Positions 10,901 to 22,315 of a stretch of DNA of 64,000 nucleotides are shown here, piece after piece. The notes beneath the pieces were generated by a model. The model was given only the letters and a program-made list of their open reading frames with translations, ran no database searches and was not told where the DNA came from. The stretch is taken from positions 41,802 to 105,801 of the forward strand of contig VXAA01003840.1 of NCBI GenBank assembly GCA_013399115.1, given 5' to 3'. Source of the DNA: Anseranas semipalmata. Taxonomy: Eukaryota; Chordata; Aves; Anseriformes; Anseranatidae. The translations under genes and the position numbers were made by a program. Numbering within the stretch: position 1 is the first letter of the stretch; each line of letters begins with the position of its first letter.

Positions 10901-11320
10901 TTAATAAGAGAAATATGTTTAAAACATTCCTGTTACCTCACTAATGCAAATGCTTCTGTGTTAAATTATTTTGATTTTTTTTCCTTCTCAATTTGGCTAG
11001 ATAGGCCTACGCTCAGGACAGCAAATTCAATGGGAATTACATGTGCAAAATATTAACTTGGCAGTCAGAAATACCTGCTTTTGGAAATAAATTAACACAG
11101 ATTTTTTCTTCTAAGCTGCAGCTATAAATTTAAGTTTATCACCTATCTTTCTTCATCTTTATTTTCTGCCATCGACATTCTAATCCGATGACAAACAGTT
11201 GCTCTAGAATTTCAATATGTTACTATGTTAGTGCAATTTACACGCTCTGAAGCAGCCCGTGACTTGTCAGGATGACGCTGCAGTATCTTTAAGGAGTTTT
11301 ATCCTGAATTGAAGGTGACC
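10900..11320. promoter_or_regulatory. Candidate regulatory block
   Basis: AT-rich, repeat-free sequence with many ATTA, AATAAA, TATAAATTTAAG and ATGCAAATGC (octamer-like, about 10944-10953) words and no long frame. It resembles conserved non-coding DNA in texture only. Confidence 0.22.
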
Positions 11321-13060
11321 ACTTTGGTTTTGTGCTATCTGAGGGAATTTTCCACAGAAGTTCTTGAAATGCAGATTGTGCTTGCCAGGCTTACTCAATC
11401 ACAAGTAAGATATTTTTCTCTTATCATCTATATGTAATTAAGTCTATATACCAGTAAGTTACTCCAAAAATGGTAATAACAAAAGGGCACTGGAAAGTTT
11501 GGGATACTTTATACAAGTGGCAGCTGAAGACGGGGTGTGATGTTACGAGGGAGAGGTGGGAAAAGCAGTGCTGGAGGCTACTGAGTGAGTGGGTGACTAC
11601 TATTAGTACAACATGCTTCACCAAAATCTGTCTGTTCTGCTTAATTTAACAGCACAAAGTAGCAATATATAGAACCTTCAATGCAACATCTTCAAATAGG
11701 ACAGGATGCCTAATTCCAGTTTAGTAAGTGCTGACACTGGTGAATTGCGAGGCAGCGATGAAATTAGCACCCTTTTCTGCGTTCCCTCAGACAAGCTGGC
11801 CTACTTATCTTAAGATGTAAGAATGTATTAACCAGTGCAAATAAAAATAGCATAAGGAGTGCTAAAGTAGTTTCTACTTAGTTCACTGTATTTGCTGTTC
11901 TAATTATTTTCACTAAGCCACTTCTTAAATCATCACCAATTGTTAATTCTCTTTTTTTATTTACCCCCATGCACCCTGGCATCTGTACATTGTGACATTG
12001 TTCTGGGTAACAATATCCATATTGAAATCTTCAGCAACGTTTTGGTTCTTGAGTGGATTCGTATTACCTGACTTAAAACAAATGAAATGGGTTTCTAGAG
12101 TATTCCTAGGAACCTGGCTTAGGGTGGAGATTTTGCTGACTTTATAGAGAGCCTTGATGACTAAATTAAACTTTTGAGGTATTTAGAGTGAATTTCCCCT
12201 CTCTCCCCTGTTTTCCACAAACCTCTCCAGAACGCCTAGAGGCCACAATGGAAAATCTTCATTATTTTAGAGAGGAACTTGAAGGTAGCTTGTACTATGC
12301 CATGAAAGTCAAATCCTGTGATCCTTCTAAAATCAACAAAGTCACTTAACTGAGCTGAATGGACTGATATTTAATTTTGCCATTAGATATTGATTGTTGT
12401 GTCAACTGCTTTGTGGTTATAAAAAGGCATTCCAATTTTAGGTAAGAGATACTGTTTTTCTAAGATAGCTTCCAGCGTGCAGCCAGTGATGAAACAGCAT
12501 AAAAGAGAGTATTGCAAGTTCGACATAAGCGTAGATGTTACAGCAAAGAGAGCATGAGTTAAAGAGGGGGTTACGCAGGCAATATGATTGTAGCAGGCTC
12601 AATTACAGTAGGAGTTAATTTGATAGGGATCATAGACCTACACTGTAGCCAATTAGTAGAATGGAATCAGAGTACACACAACAAAAGGCTTTGATAATAA
12701 GCAAAGTGCTTAGGAACAGAAGCCAAATGAAAATGAAATAAAAGGCTGTGATCCAAAAATCTATGGTCTTGAGAACATGGGACAGCCTCCAAATGGATGA
12801 TTATGGCATTTATCACAAGGTACATTGGGTCAAAATACCCATTAAGGTTGCTACAGAAATTTCATAAACAGGAAACTGCATAAAGAAAAAAGTGATTTGG
12901 AAAAGGAGGAAGATGGTAATCCAATTTGGTAGTGGTTCTCTTGTATCTACAGAGGTAACATACAGGCTTATATTCATCCTGCCTAAGTTTCAGACCATAA
13001 CTGCTCATCTGAGTTAGGATCCTATTTACCTTGGATTTGGTCTTGATATTGTCAGCAGAG
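11320..13060. other. Intergenic or intronic DNA, no gene seen
   Basis: Frames are under 75 codons without domains. No repeat family is recognised. Sequence between about 12240 and 12860 is A-rich and shows nothing distinctive. Confidence 0.5.
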
Positions 13061-13067
13061 AGAGGTA

Positions 13068-13130
13068 TTTCCAGAGGCTGGCCCAACCTGAGGTGGTGCG
13101 GGAGTCGCTACGCCTTGGAGGTGGCAATTT
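13068..13130 (+). repeat. Possible CR1 3' fragment
   Basis: GGCCCAACCTGAGGTGGTGC followed by GGAGTCGCTACGCCTTGGAG resembles the CR1 3' segment that reads GGTTGTGGAGTCTCCATCCCTGGAG in birds. It is short, GC-rich and stands out from its AT-rich surroundings. The match covers only about 60 bases, so chance is possible. Confidence 0.28.
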
Positions 13131-13143
13131 CCCCCGACAGACA

Positions 13144-13200
13144 GGGAGCGCAAGGTGGCTTTCAGCTGAGGTGCATCAGTTTAACTCCAGAAGTTAGGAA
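13144..13200 (+). repeat. Unidentified dispersed repeat, copy 2 (weak)
   Basis: CAGGGAGCGCAAGG (about 13141) parallels AGAGGGAGCGTAGG of copy 1. CATCAGTTTAACTCCAGAAG then TTAGG parallels CATCTCAGTTAAGTGTCTGAAGTTAGG of copy 3. It is the most diverged of the three copies. Confidence 0.35.
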
Positions 13201-13214
13201 TTTAGGCAATAGAG

Positions 13215-14250
13215 CATATTGTGACAGGGAACTATTCTGCCTGTAAGAGAACAAATGGAGGGATTGGTACTTGATCCCAAAGATAGACACTACATGTCCT
13301 ACATGTCACTGCATATGACCTTGCAGACAGATGCACCTTTAAGGTATAATGGCACACAATAAGGTGTATGCTTTAAGGTATAATACTACAACATGACTTT
13401 AACATGCGGAAAGTCTTACCATAAGCTAAAAGAGTTATGATAATAAGGAAAGAGCTGCAATAAATGATCAGAACCAGATCAGTAATAGAGGCAGTTGGTT
13501 GGTTATTGTAGAAACTGGGCTAATGGCCCAAAGACGCAGTGAGATGGTGCACCAGTGAGGCCTCCAGGAATGCTAATACTCTGGGAAAGAGCAAGGCTCC
13601 AGAAGTCTTGCTGCAGAAGGAGTGAGAATGACATTGCAAGAGGAAACAGCAAGGGACAAACCTCACTGTGTTGGGATTTACAATTCTGAGGTGTCTGAGA
13701 GTGCTGGATCAAGGAAAGTCCATTTGAGATCATGTTGAGGAACCCCATACGCTACATATTGGAACCATGCAAATAGATTAATTTTCAGGCCTGAAAAGAC
13801 TATTATGATTACTGCTTTTAAAAGCCATAGAGCCTTTTCTTTTGATTTTGCGTTAAACTGCTAATGTTTAGTATGTAAGTGTACCAGCTGCTTACACTAA
13901 GAAAGTTTCTTTCTGAAAGATTTCAAATAGTGAAGTATCCATCATTTTCCTCGCTAAAGTGTTCCCTTTATTAGTTATTAATTTTGTCTTTGTGACTACC
14001 ATCTACTTCATCATGTTGCACATATTTTGTGCTGATTTAGAGATTAACACGCTGATATTTCTCTCGCATATTCAGAAGTGGATAACTCTTCCTCCTGTGA
14101 TATAATAAACAGACTTCTAACCTTCTTTTGGATAACTCAGACACCTTATGGAAGTGTGTCAGGTCAATGTAATTACCTTTAACCAAACCCCTAATTTTAT
14201 TAGTGATTACTTGGTTGATAAAACATGTCTTTTTTCCCTTCATAAACTAA
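13215..14250. other. Non-coding, with a short direct repeat
   Basis: CTTTAAGGTATAAT occurs at 13337-13350 and again at 13371-13384, a 34-bp period. CTACATGTC is doubled near 13292. Frames are under 82 codons. No gene is seen. Confidence 0.5.
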
Positions 14251-14255
14251 TGAAG

Positions 14256-14285
14256 TAATTAGTATTAATTAGCATTAATTATATT
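14256..14285. promoter_or_regulatory. Three TAATTA homeodomain-type sites at 10-bp spacing
   Basis: The sequence is three tandem 10-bp units: TAATTAGTAT (14256), TAATTAGCAT (14266) and TAATTATATT (14276). TAATTA is the palindromic core bound by many homeodomain dimers. The 10-bp period places all three on about the same face of the helix. It may equally be a young short tandem duplication without function. Confidence 0.35.
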
Positions 14286-14289
14286 CTTC

Positions 14290-15865
14290 TTTATTTTCAT
14301 ACTTATCTCATCCAGTATCAGCCTTTTCATGACTTTTCATAGGGCTGATGGCAGGCTGTTCATCCTAGCAGTATCTGAATCATCCTATTTACATTTTTAA
14401 AAATACTTTCCAGACATTAGCTTTCTTGCAGACAGTGGATGAGGCAAATCGAAGACATGGATAGAAAATCCATGGCAACCATGCCACAATGTTGGGAACC
14501 TTTAAAGAATTTAGGTAAAGAGCTCCTGTACCATGGCTGGAGAAAAAAGCCTGTGCTTAATCTGAATGTCTCTCCTATTATGCAGGTAAACAGTGACCTG
14601 TTCATCCCAGAGCAGGTGTGGGGAATCTCTGAATCTGTCATGAGAAGCTGAAAATGTACCCACTGTGTTGTATGGTGGCTGTGGAAGCGCACAGCCCAGT
14701 AGTTTCCCTTCAGTTTTGATCGTGGCTGTCTTTGGGTTTCAGAAGGTCTTTAAAACTGAGGATGCCTAGCCTAGAGAGAAATTCTTGCAAGTTAAATTCA
14801 TCTTAATCTCAACATTTCTTAGGTTTTGTTGTTAAACAAAATAGGTTTTCTTGTTAAGCAAAAGCACCAATTGCTTAGAAAATTGTCCCAGGTTTGCAGT
14901 TCAAAACCTCATGGGGACTGAATTTGAGTTCATGCCTGGTGTGGTAGGGATCGCCCAGTAACGTTCTAGTGATCAGTGCAGTTGAAAGGCAAGAATAAGT
15001 CTTTTAGCACATGCTCTTCTTCCTCCTTAAGATATACAAAATCTCTATCTGGCAGGTGCAGGGTTAGTTGATAGTGTTTTATGGCTGTACGTCAAGTACT
15101 TGATACAAATCTGTTCAGAAAAATTTGCCTGGTACTCCTCAAGGTAAATACTGAGGTGACCTGTGTTACTGGCTAGGCACAGTGTTCAGTTTACACCCTC
15201 CTGTTACATTTCCCAGAACGAAAGTGGATGTTACAGTCCAGTTATCTTCATTTATTTCAGGGAGGGGAAATGATGTATCATTTTTTTTCAGACTAATTTG
15301 AGAATCTGCTTAAAAGGGAATGGTAGGGATAGTAGATTTTCGCCATTTCTTGTGGGTAACAGCAGATATTAGGTTATTTTGTTACTCGCCCCAGAACTTT
15401 CCACTGCAAGTTCATCTATTTAGGGATTTGACACCAGGTAGATAATCAGAAACAGATATACAATGTTAGTCTAGCAGGTTGCAATTTTCCACAAGGACAA
15501 ATTAAAAATGACTGTGCTGTTTAAAATATTCCTCTGAGTTTATGGACATCAGATAACACTGTAGAAATGTACTAACTCAGTTTGTAATACTACAGGAACC
15601 ACTTCAAATATCATTGCTACCTTAATTCTTGAGACGTTAATGTTGATGATGGACATAAAAAAAAAAAGTTTTCAATTTGTCAAAAGGAATAAGTATGCTC
15701 TAGTGATGGAAATGCAGTAAACGCTAGTAACTCTTTCTTATAGGCTCTCCAGGATGAGCTACTGAGTTCCAAGTCCATCCCACATGCTTTAAGCACTCAG
15801 TTGAGTTACATGATAATTATCCCTGTCTCCCTCTTGACTAGTTTTGGGGTGTAGATGAGTTGTGG
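14290..15865. other. Intergenic or intronic DNA, no gene seen
   Basis: Overlapping frames at 14417-14692 (minus, 91 codons) and 14439-14651 (plus, 70 codons) read the same DNA on opposite strands and show no domain. An A-run lies at 15657-15667. No repeat is recognised. Confidence 0.5.
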
Positions 15866-15868
15866 TGT

Positions 15869-16012
15869 CATCCTGTCTCTCTGGACAGGGCATTACATGT
15901 AGAACAACCAGGTTCTTAATTTAACCATCTCAGTTAAGTGTCTGAAGTTAGGCAAAATGAATCTCTGGACTTAAAACTTCCTGTCTCAGCATCCTCATCG
16001 GCAAAATGAAGG
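15869..16012 (+). repeat. Unidentified dispersed repeat, copy 3, with MIR-like tail
   Basis: TCCTGTCTCTCTG (about 15870), GTAGAACAACCAGGTTCTTA (15899) and CATCTCAGTTAAGTGTCTGA (about 15927) match copy 1 at 9627-9708. It continues into CTCAGCATCCTCATCGGCAA and AATGAAGG (about 15986-16013). This resembles the MIR core CTCAGTTTCCTCATCTGTAAAATG on the plus strand. Either one element carries both parts, or a MIR fragment adjoins the unidentified repeat. It ends about 70 bp before a reverse CR1 tail. Confidence 0.5.
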
Positions 16013-16077
16013 TGGTTGAGAAGAATGTCCTGATTCAACAAAGCTTGAATGAGATTTTTTTGCCAGGTTAATGGAAA

Positions 16078-16235
16078 CGCAGAATAGTTTAGGTTGGAAA
16101 GGAACTTTGGAGGTTATCTGGTTGGCTCCCCCTCTGCTCAAAGCATGGCTAGCCAGGATCAGGCTGCTCACGGTCTTGTACAGGATAGCTCTGAGTATCT
16201 CTGGGACTGGAGATGCCACAATAGCTAAGCTTTGT
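16078..16235 (-). mobile_element. CR1 LINE 3' end, reverse orientation
   Basis: The plus strand reads AGAATAGTTTAGGTTGGAAA (16081), AACTTTGGAGGTTATCTGGT, CCCCCTCTGCTCAAAGCATG, CAGGATCAGGCTGCTCACGG, and ATCTCTGGGACTGGAGATGC (about 16198). This is the reverse complement of the bird CR1 3' region (typically AGAATGGTTTGGGTTGGAAGGGACC..., then CCACAACCTC). The element therefore lies on the minus strand and is 5'-truncated, as most CR1 copies are. It looks younger than the CR1 at 9 kb and 21 kb because matching runs are longer. No coding capacity remains. Confidence 0.75.
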
Positions 16236-16239
16236 CACC

Positions 16240-18365
16240 CCATCCTGTGGCATAAACGTAAGTATTGGCCTATGGTTTTGTGTGTGCCTCAGCCTTAGGT
16301 TGTTACACTGCTTTAGCTTCAGTATCTGCATGAAAGTCAATGAAAGCAATAGCTTACAGAGAAAGAATCAGATACAGCATTTGCAAAGCGTGTCAGCAGC
16401 AGACTTGCCTTTGTAAGTTCCAAATGTTTTTCAGTGAGAAGAAATCCATGATGAAATTTTAAGATGCATCCTTAGAGGTAACAGCTGATGATGGCTTCTA
16501 GTGTACAGCTTGGCTTTTAGTTACTGTGTCACTAACTGTTAGGTCCTTGAAAAAGTGGGGAAAAAAAGAGAAAAAGCTAAAATCACATTAAATCAATTGT
16601 GATTATGGTGGGTCATCCACAGAACTTGACAAACAACATCATGGTATGATTAAAAAATAAAATCAAGTGTTTTTCCTCAAAGTTCCTCTATATTTGGATA
16701 ATTTATCTCTACATAAGAAGAACAGCTGAGTTTATGTAATAGATTGACTTCTGAAGGTGAGCAGTGTGGGATATAGTTAAAACTAATTAAATGAATCAAA
16801 ATTGGCACAGGGATAAAGTGTAAAAATATGTAATCCTGAGGGAAAGGTAATTCTAACTAAATTGTCAAAAATGTCAATTAAAAACTTTTTATTTAATAAT
16901 GAGAAAAAAAACTATCTAACAAGCCATGGGGAGGATCATAAAAAAGTAAATAAGCTGATGAAGAACTTAAGCAGCAAAGGTGGGTATTTGTAGCCCCAGT
17001 TACTGTGGGATCTGGCTAACCTGAAGTCTTTGGGATCATTCTGCTACTCAAATGACTAAAAATTTGTGCAATCACAATGTCATGGTTCCTTCCACACTCA
17101 CATGCATTCTTCAGATGAACTATCATTTGTTTCCACTGAATATGAGTATATTATTTTAGGAAACTGAACAAGTAGTGATGTTTAAACTAGTGCTTTAAAA
17201 CATCAGCGCTAGACCCAAATAGTCCTCAGTGGCTGCGTTAAATTACTAGCAAAGCTGTCTAGATACATATTGATAATAATAAATTGGCTAGGACTACAAC
17301 GTGCAAGTGCAATAAACAGCGCCCCTTCCAAGCTAGGGCACATCACCAGTGAATTTAATGCTACCTTAGCCCATCAGAAGCAACAAACACGGCTGGTGAG
17401 AGACTGAATGAATTAAGGAGTTTATATACAAGACTTAACAAAACACATCAGGTAGTGACACCATTATTCTGTTGTCTCATGACATTGTCTTCCATGTCTA
17501 GACTTTTACGTTTATGACACAATGCGTACTGTGCCTTACATTATCTGTTGTCTGGCAGCGTTTCACTTCCATTGCCTGTCATGTCTATCCCTGTTTTGTA
17601 ATCATTCTTAAGAGCTACTTGTTGTTGCCTTTCTTTTTGGTAATATAACATGGGAGAGAATTTCTTGGCTCCCTTCCTGGGCTGGTTCCAGGTGTTCTGG
17701 GTAAAAGCTGACATGCTCTAAATGTTCTGTGCAGCCCAGGTGTTAGCAAGTCAGCCTAAACTCTGGAAACATTAACTACCAGTTTAAGGCTTTAGATCAC
17801 TGGAGCAGCTGGCAGAAACTTTTAAACTGTGATTTTTTTATTTTTTATTTTTTAAAACTGGCAGGCCTGGAGTTATGTAGTGCTGTTGCTAGAGAGTGGC
17901 CACAAGGGAAGCTGCAAGTGCTCTCCTGTGCCAGCTGGTTTGGTTTGTATGGATCCAAGGATGTGGTAGCACCTCTCTCAGGTGCTGTGATAGTTCGCTT
18001 TTGTAAAAGTGCCTTGCTGTTTGCAGAGCGCCTCTTGAAAGTCCGCCTGAGATGCCCTGATTTCTGCAGCAGTTGGCACTGCATCCCTTTTTAGAGCTCT
18101 TCCTTGTTCTCACTTTCCACTTTTCTTTCACTCGCTGTCAGAAGTTTCCTCTGCCTGGTTTTCTTCCTTCATACATCGCAGCGCCCATGTTCGCTACGGA
18201 TTTGGGAAGCAGTGGTTAAACCCTCCCTCCCCCCACTCCCCTTTTTGGTGTATCTTCAGCAAATAATGATGCCATTATCTTTCGACAGTAGGACTGGATA
18301 GCATTAGGTATCTCCATTCATTCAGTGCATCAGTCAAAGAATATATTAGATAGGATCATAACTTT
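16240..18365. other. Intergenic or intronic DNA, no gene seen
   Basis: AT-rich sequence. Two overlapping minus-strand frames (17845-18131, about 80 codons each) are lysine- and serine-rich with no domain. A T-rich tract lies at 17832-17852. No repeat family is recognised. Confidence 0.5.
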
Positions 18366-18369
18366 ATCT

Positions 18370-18610
18370 GTCCAATACGTAATATCCCAATGTAGCACGA
18401 GAAGGGCTGTTCAAATTGATTGAATTGGGTTTTCCTACAGCGCTGCTTTGTGTACGGTGGGAAATACACTGTATCAAACAATCTACAGGAACAGCAGCCG
18501 CGGTGTGACTAAGCACTACTAATACTGAATAATCTCAGGAAACGTGAACGGGAGGATCAATGTCCTGCTCACTTCATATAAAAGCCCTATGCTATAAAAG
18601 CCACTAGATA
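18370..18610. promoter_or_regulatory. Candidate regulatory block
   Basis: Repeat-free block with CAAACAATC (SOX-like, about 18475), CAGCAGCCGCGGTGTGACTA (about 18493) and TATAAAAG-type words at about 18578 and 18594. It has balanced composition and no long frame. There is no evidence of transcription from these TATA-like words. The call is texture-based. Confidence 0.28.
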
Positions 18611-19350
18611 AAGGTTAGATACTGCTACATTCAGAGCCTAGCTTGTATGATACAAGTAGGGTTTTTCAAACACGAACCCCGATCATACAAGTGTTCGGAA
18701 GTGTCCTTAGGTCTAGGTGACTAAAGCAATCAATACAGGTGTCAGCCATCTTCGAATAAATAAATAAAAGGCTTCTGATTATTTTGCAGTGTTTCTTGAA
18801 CAGTGATCTCCACATAGATTTTTCCGTTATGGACTTCTTGTATCCAGCCCTTTAAAAACTGTAAGTTAGTCACCTTGGTCAACCACAGAGGACAAAGAGT
18901 TTGAAGACTCCATGGTAATGGGCGATTGTCAACATTAGCCTTCAGAGAAGAAAATCACAGAAATGATGCCCAACGGAGCATAAAATGGGAGCTTCTGCTA
19001 GGAAAAGCTTTCAGCTGAAGAAAGCACATTTTGGCTTCCTCTCATGGTATCATATAAAGGGTTCACACAATTTCCTTTTCCAGGTCCTGCAAGGCCAGAG
19101 CTGGTGGCTTTGATGCAGCTTAGCTCAGGCAGGAGGGAAGATAAGCTCCAGGGATTCGCTTTCTTGATGGAGATCGTGTTTGCTGTGGTGGAGAAGAGGG
19201 CAAGGAGTAGTGACCTGGAGAATGTGTGTTTAGCTCCCAGCCACCACTGCATTTCTGGTAGGCTGTTCTCACTTGTGCTTCCACTACAGTTTGGGCAGCT
19301 TGTGATAGGTTATTTTATATTCAGCTATGTCGGCTGTTTGGAAGGTCAGT
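18610..19350. other. Non-coding, nothing recognised
   Basis: The plus-strand frame at 19044-19442 (132 codons) is one of the longer ones. Its C-terminal part is the translation of the adjacent GTTT microsatellite and an opposing frame overlaps it. I do not accept it as a gene. Confidence 0.5.
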
Positions 19351-19354
19351 TATC

Positions 19355-19384
19355 TTTTTTGTTTGTTTGTTTGTTTGTTTGTTT
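19355..19384. repeat. (GTTT)n microsatellite
   Basis: A T-run leads into six exact GTTT units at 19361-19384. It is likely length-polymorphic. Confidence 0.95.
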
Positions 19385-20670
19385 CCCCTCCTTTAAGCTC
19401 CAAATGAGCTTACAAATAATGCTGATTCCTCCTCTGCACTAATTCTGAGCTGTTTCAGTCGTCTTGTACTGGCTTTCCCAACTGCTGTGCCAAGTCAGTG
19501 CTGCAGTGGGGCAGCCTGTCTTTTACTCTGTTTTTCCCCTGTTCCATCATGCTAAAAATCACACTGAAACAACTTTTTGATTTAGGCCCTTGTTGTCTCA
19601 AAGAAAGAGGGAATTATTTGTAATCAGAGGGGACTGGGTTTTCATCACTACAGATTGATGCATGTTTTAGAGCATTCACCTTTAAAGTATCCAGAATGCA
19701 ATCTGCTTGATCCTCTGTGGATTGTAAATTTCTAGAGTTGGGCTTCTTTGTTCTTGTCTGCTAAGGGAAGCTTTATGATCACTATTACATTATCTTCTCT
19801 GTAGTACTGTGGAACTGGGACCCTTCTGCATATTGGGAAATCTTTTCTTTACTTTCATACCAATAAAGTGATTCTTAGACCAGGGTTCATCCCTAATAAG
19901 CAACTTGAGAATTGCACCTGAACTAAGAAATATTTTTCCCCTCTGTGTGCCCTAAGCTTCAGAATATCAAGGAGCATACATGCTTTGAATCTAAGACAGA
20001 GCTTACAGTCTAACAGCTTTTTTATCGCCTTCCATCAAGCAAAAAAGCCTCCAGGTGGATTAAGCTGTGTATGTAAGAAGCTTACAAGGTAGCAGGTGTC
20101 AAGTCCCAGTAAAGGTCATTCCATTAGGGCTGTTCTCTTCTCAGACACAGCTTTCCTTGTGGACTTCTGTAAAACTGCCGCTGAGATGTTGATACAGAGC
20201 AGGGATGTTCTGCAAAATGCTGAAGCATGCACAGCATATTTGCCTGGGGATTTTAGGTGGAAGTCTAGCTTTTAGAGCGTGGCCCAGAGAAAATACAGTG
20301 AGGTGGCTAGAGAATGGTAGCAGGGTAGGAAAAATGCTTTTCCACTTTTCCTGTACAGCCATCCTAGAAGGTCCAGATGGACAGGGTGTTGACAGTGTAC
20401 TACAAAAGAAGAAATAAATTGTTAAAAAAATTAAAAATCAAAATCCTTATTGCATTATGATTAAGAACCTGGAATGAACTTGAAATACTCTTGGTGCATC
20501 CAGTGTCTATTGTTACTAGATCAAAGGAGAAAGACTTGCTATAAAAATGAGTAAAAATCATGTGACAACTAATTTTGCCAGACATTTCAAGGCCTGAGCA
20601 GACAGCATTCAGTCAGCACTCTTAGATCATGTTTCTGATCGTATCTTCACAACAACAAGGATCAGAAACA
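19385..20670. other. Non-coding, possible old L2/MIR-like tails
   Basis: GATTGTAAATTTCTAGAGTT (about 19727) and, in the opposite orientation, GAGCTTACAGTCTAACAG (about 19997-20014) resemble the TTAGATTGTAAGCTCCTTGA motif of old L2/CR1-clade 3' ends. The matches are short and the element boundaries are not visible. Frames here are about 73 codons or less and overlap on both strands. No gene is seen. Confidence 0.35.
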
Positions 20671-20672
20671 GA

Positions 20673-20710
20673 ATTTCCTTTCCTTTCTTTCTTTTTTTTT
20701 TTTTTCCTTC
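20673..20710. repeat. Polypyrimidine tract, (CTTT)n-like
   Basis: A C/T-only run of CCTTT and CTTT units ends in 14 consecutive T. The lysine-rich minus-strand frames here are its translation. Confidence 0.9.
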
Positions 20711-20958
20711 CATGGGTATGATGTAACTCAAGGAGCTCTGGCCATACACATATGCCTTTCCTGCCCGGATCGCTCCATGTATCTTTGCCCCTGGCTGTAG
20801 GCTTATGGGGAGGTGAGCAGGAGGTGAAGGAGGCCAGCAAAGCATGATGATATTTTTAACATTTGATAAAGCTGCTGTAACCACATCTCAGGGGGGACTA
20901 GTTTGGAAAGCTTAGTCAAACTTTTGCTATTTCAAAGCATGCTTTGTGAAATCCTGGA
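20711..20958. other. Non-coding, nothing recognised
   Basis: Short spacer before the long decayed CR1. No feature is recognised. Confidence 0.5.
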
Positions 20959-20959
20959 T

Positions 20960-22315
20960 GCCTACTTAAAAATTAAGGCTGAAGAAGTTACTTGAAGCAG
21001 ACAACCATCCTTCACAAAATGGAACTAGAGTCCTGCTGTAGCCTTATGGAAATGAGACTGTTCTGCAGGAAAGAAATGTTGAGAAATCTGAAATCTGTGC
21101 AAACAACAAAGAACTCAAAGTTCCAAAGTATCTGTGAAGCAGAAAGTCTGCCAGACAATTATGAAGGTTAAGGACATTGCAGAGAAGTCAAATGATTTTG
21201 CAGCTTCTGTCTTCACTTCAAAGATGTTGAGCAAATACCTACTTTTCAGGCAGTAAAGATGAGCCATTCATTGATTGACATGTCAATAGAAGAAATGGTA
21301 CAGCCAGCTGATAAATCAAAGGGCAGAAAATCATCGGAAAATATATACCTAAGAGTTGTGAAGGATCTTAAAATAGAGTGTCTGAAGCACTCGGGGAAAA
21401 GTGCAGTCTTGTTAAAGTAATCTATTATACTAGAAGACAAAGAGTAGCACAGGTTTATCTATAATTTAAGTAGGTTTCAGTAGGGATTCAGGGAATTTCA
21501 TGATAGTAAGCTTTGTTTTGGTACCTGAGAAATTGGTTGAACTGACATTAAAGACCATGTTATAAAATAATGGTCATGGTGTTAGTTTCAGTCGGCATAG
21601 TTTCTACAGATTTAACGCGGTTAGAAAAGAACCACGTGACAAGTTATTTGGGTTTCAGACAATCTTTGACCAGCAAGCAGCTTTACTGCAAGTTTTGTAA
21701 TGGGCTTTTCTGAAAGCGAGAAGCTCAGTGGTGTGAGCGATAACAAGTTATTGAACATCAGCTGATCCTACGGCAATGTGCCTGCAGCAATGGTGAGGAA
21801 CTTTGAATTACATGTATCCTCTTTTAGAGCAGTAGTCCAACTATGCTTGTTTTTGTAGAATGGTGCAGAAAGGATGACTTAAGCATTCCTGTTTATTCCT
21901 GAGTTATTTCAGCAAAGTGAAGGAGAGCAGATTGAAATGGGTCGGAAGAGGTACTTTGTAGGCAATGTGTAAGTAACCTGGTGGAAATGGGTGGTGTGAA
22001 TCCTCACAGGCTTCATTTCTAGGTCAGGTTTAGACATCTCTGTGTAGAATGAAGGCTTGCACATCGACATTAGATGGGAATAAAAACAGCTCTAAGGGCA
22101 AACAGTCCTTCAGGCTTTGGAACATAAACTCTACCCTGAACACTGGGGTGAGGAAGAAAATTCCCAAGTCAGAAGGCTAGACCCTAGCTGTTTGCTGGAG
22201 GATTTCCTTTGCTTAACTGCTGAAGTTTTCTGTATTGGCTGCTGTAAGAGGATCCCTGCTAGGTGAGTCTGATCCAGTATGACAATTCCTGTGTTTTTTC
22301 CTCATGTGATATAAT
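20960..22315 (+). mobile_element. Long, heavily decayed CR1-type LINE
   Basis: Blocks in order match a remembered turtle/archosaur CR1 on the plus strand. GCAGAGAAGTCAAATGATTT (21179) leads to TCTGTCTTCACTTC. GTCAATAGAAGAAATGGTAC (about 21283) leads to GATAAATCAAAGGG. Then come CTAAGAGTTGTGAAGGATCT (about 21350), CTGAGAAATTGGTTGAACTG (about 21525) and TTTCAGACAATCTTTGACCA (about 21654). These correspond to the start and middle of the reverse transcriptase ORF. The 3' UTR follows: TTCAGGCTTTGGAACATAAA (about 22110), GAAGAAAATTCCCAAGTCAG, and CTGATCCAGTATGACAATTC (22269), the usual CR1 3' signature. Much of the later ORF2 between about 21690 and 22000 is not recognisable, so the copy is internally deleted or eroded. 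The many stops make it inert. Confidence 0.7.
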
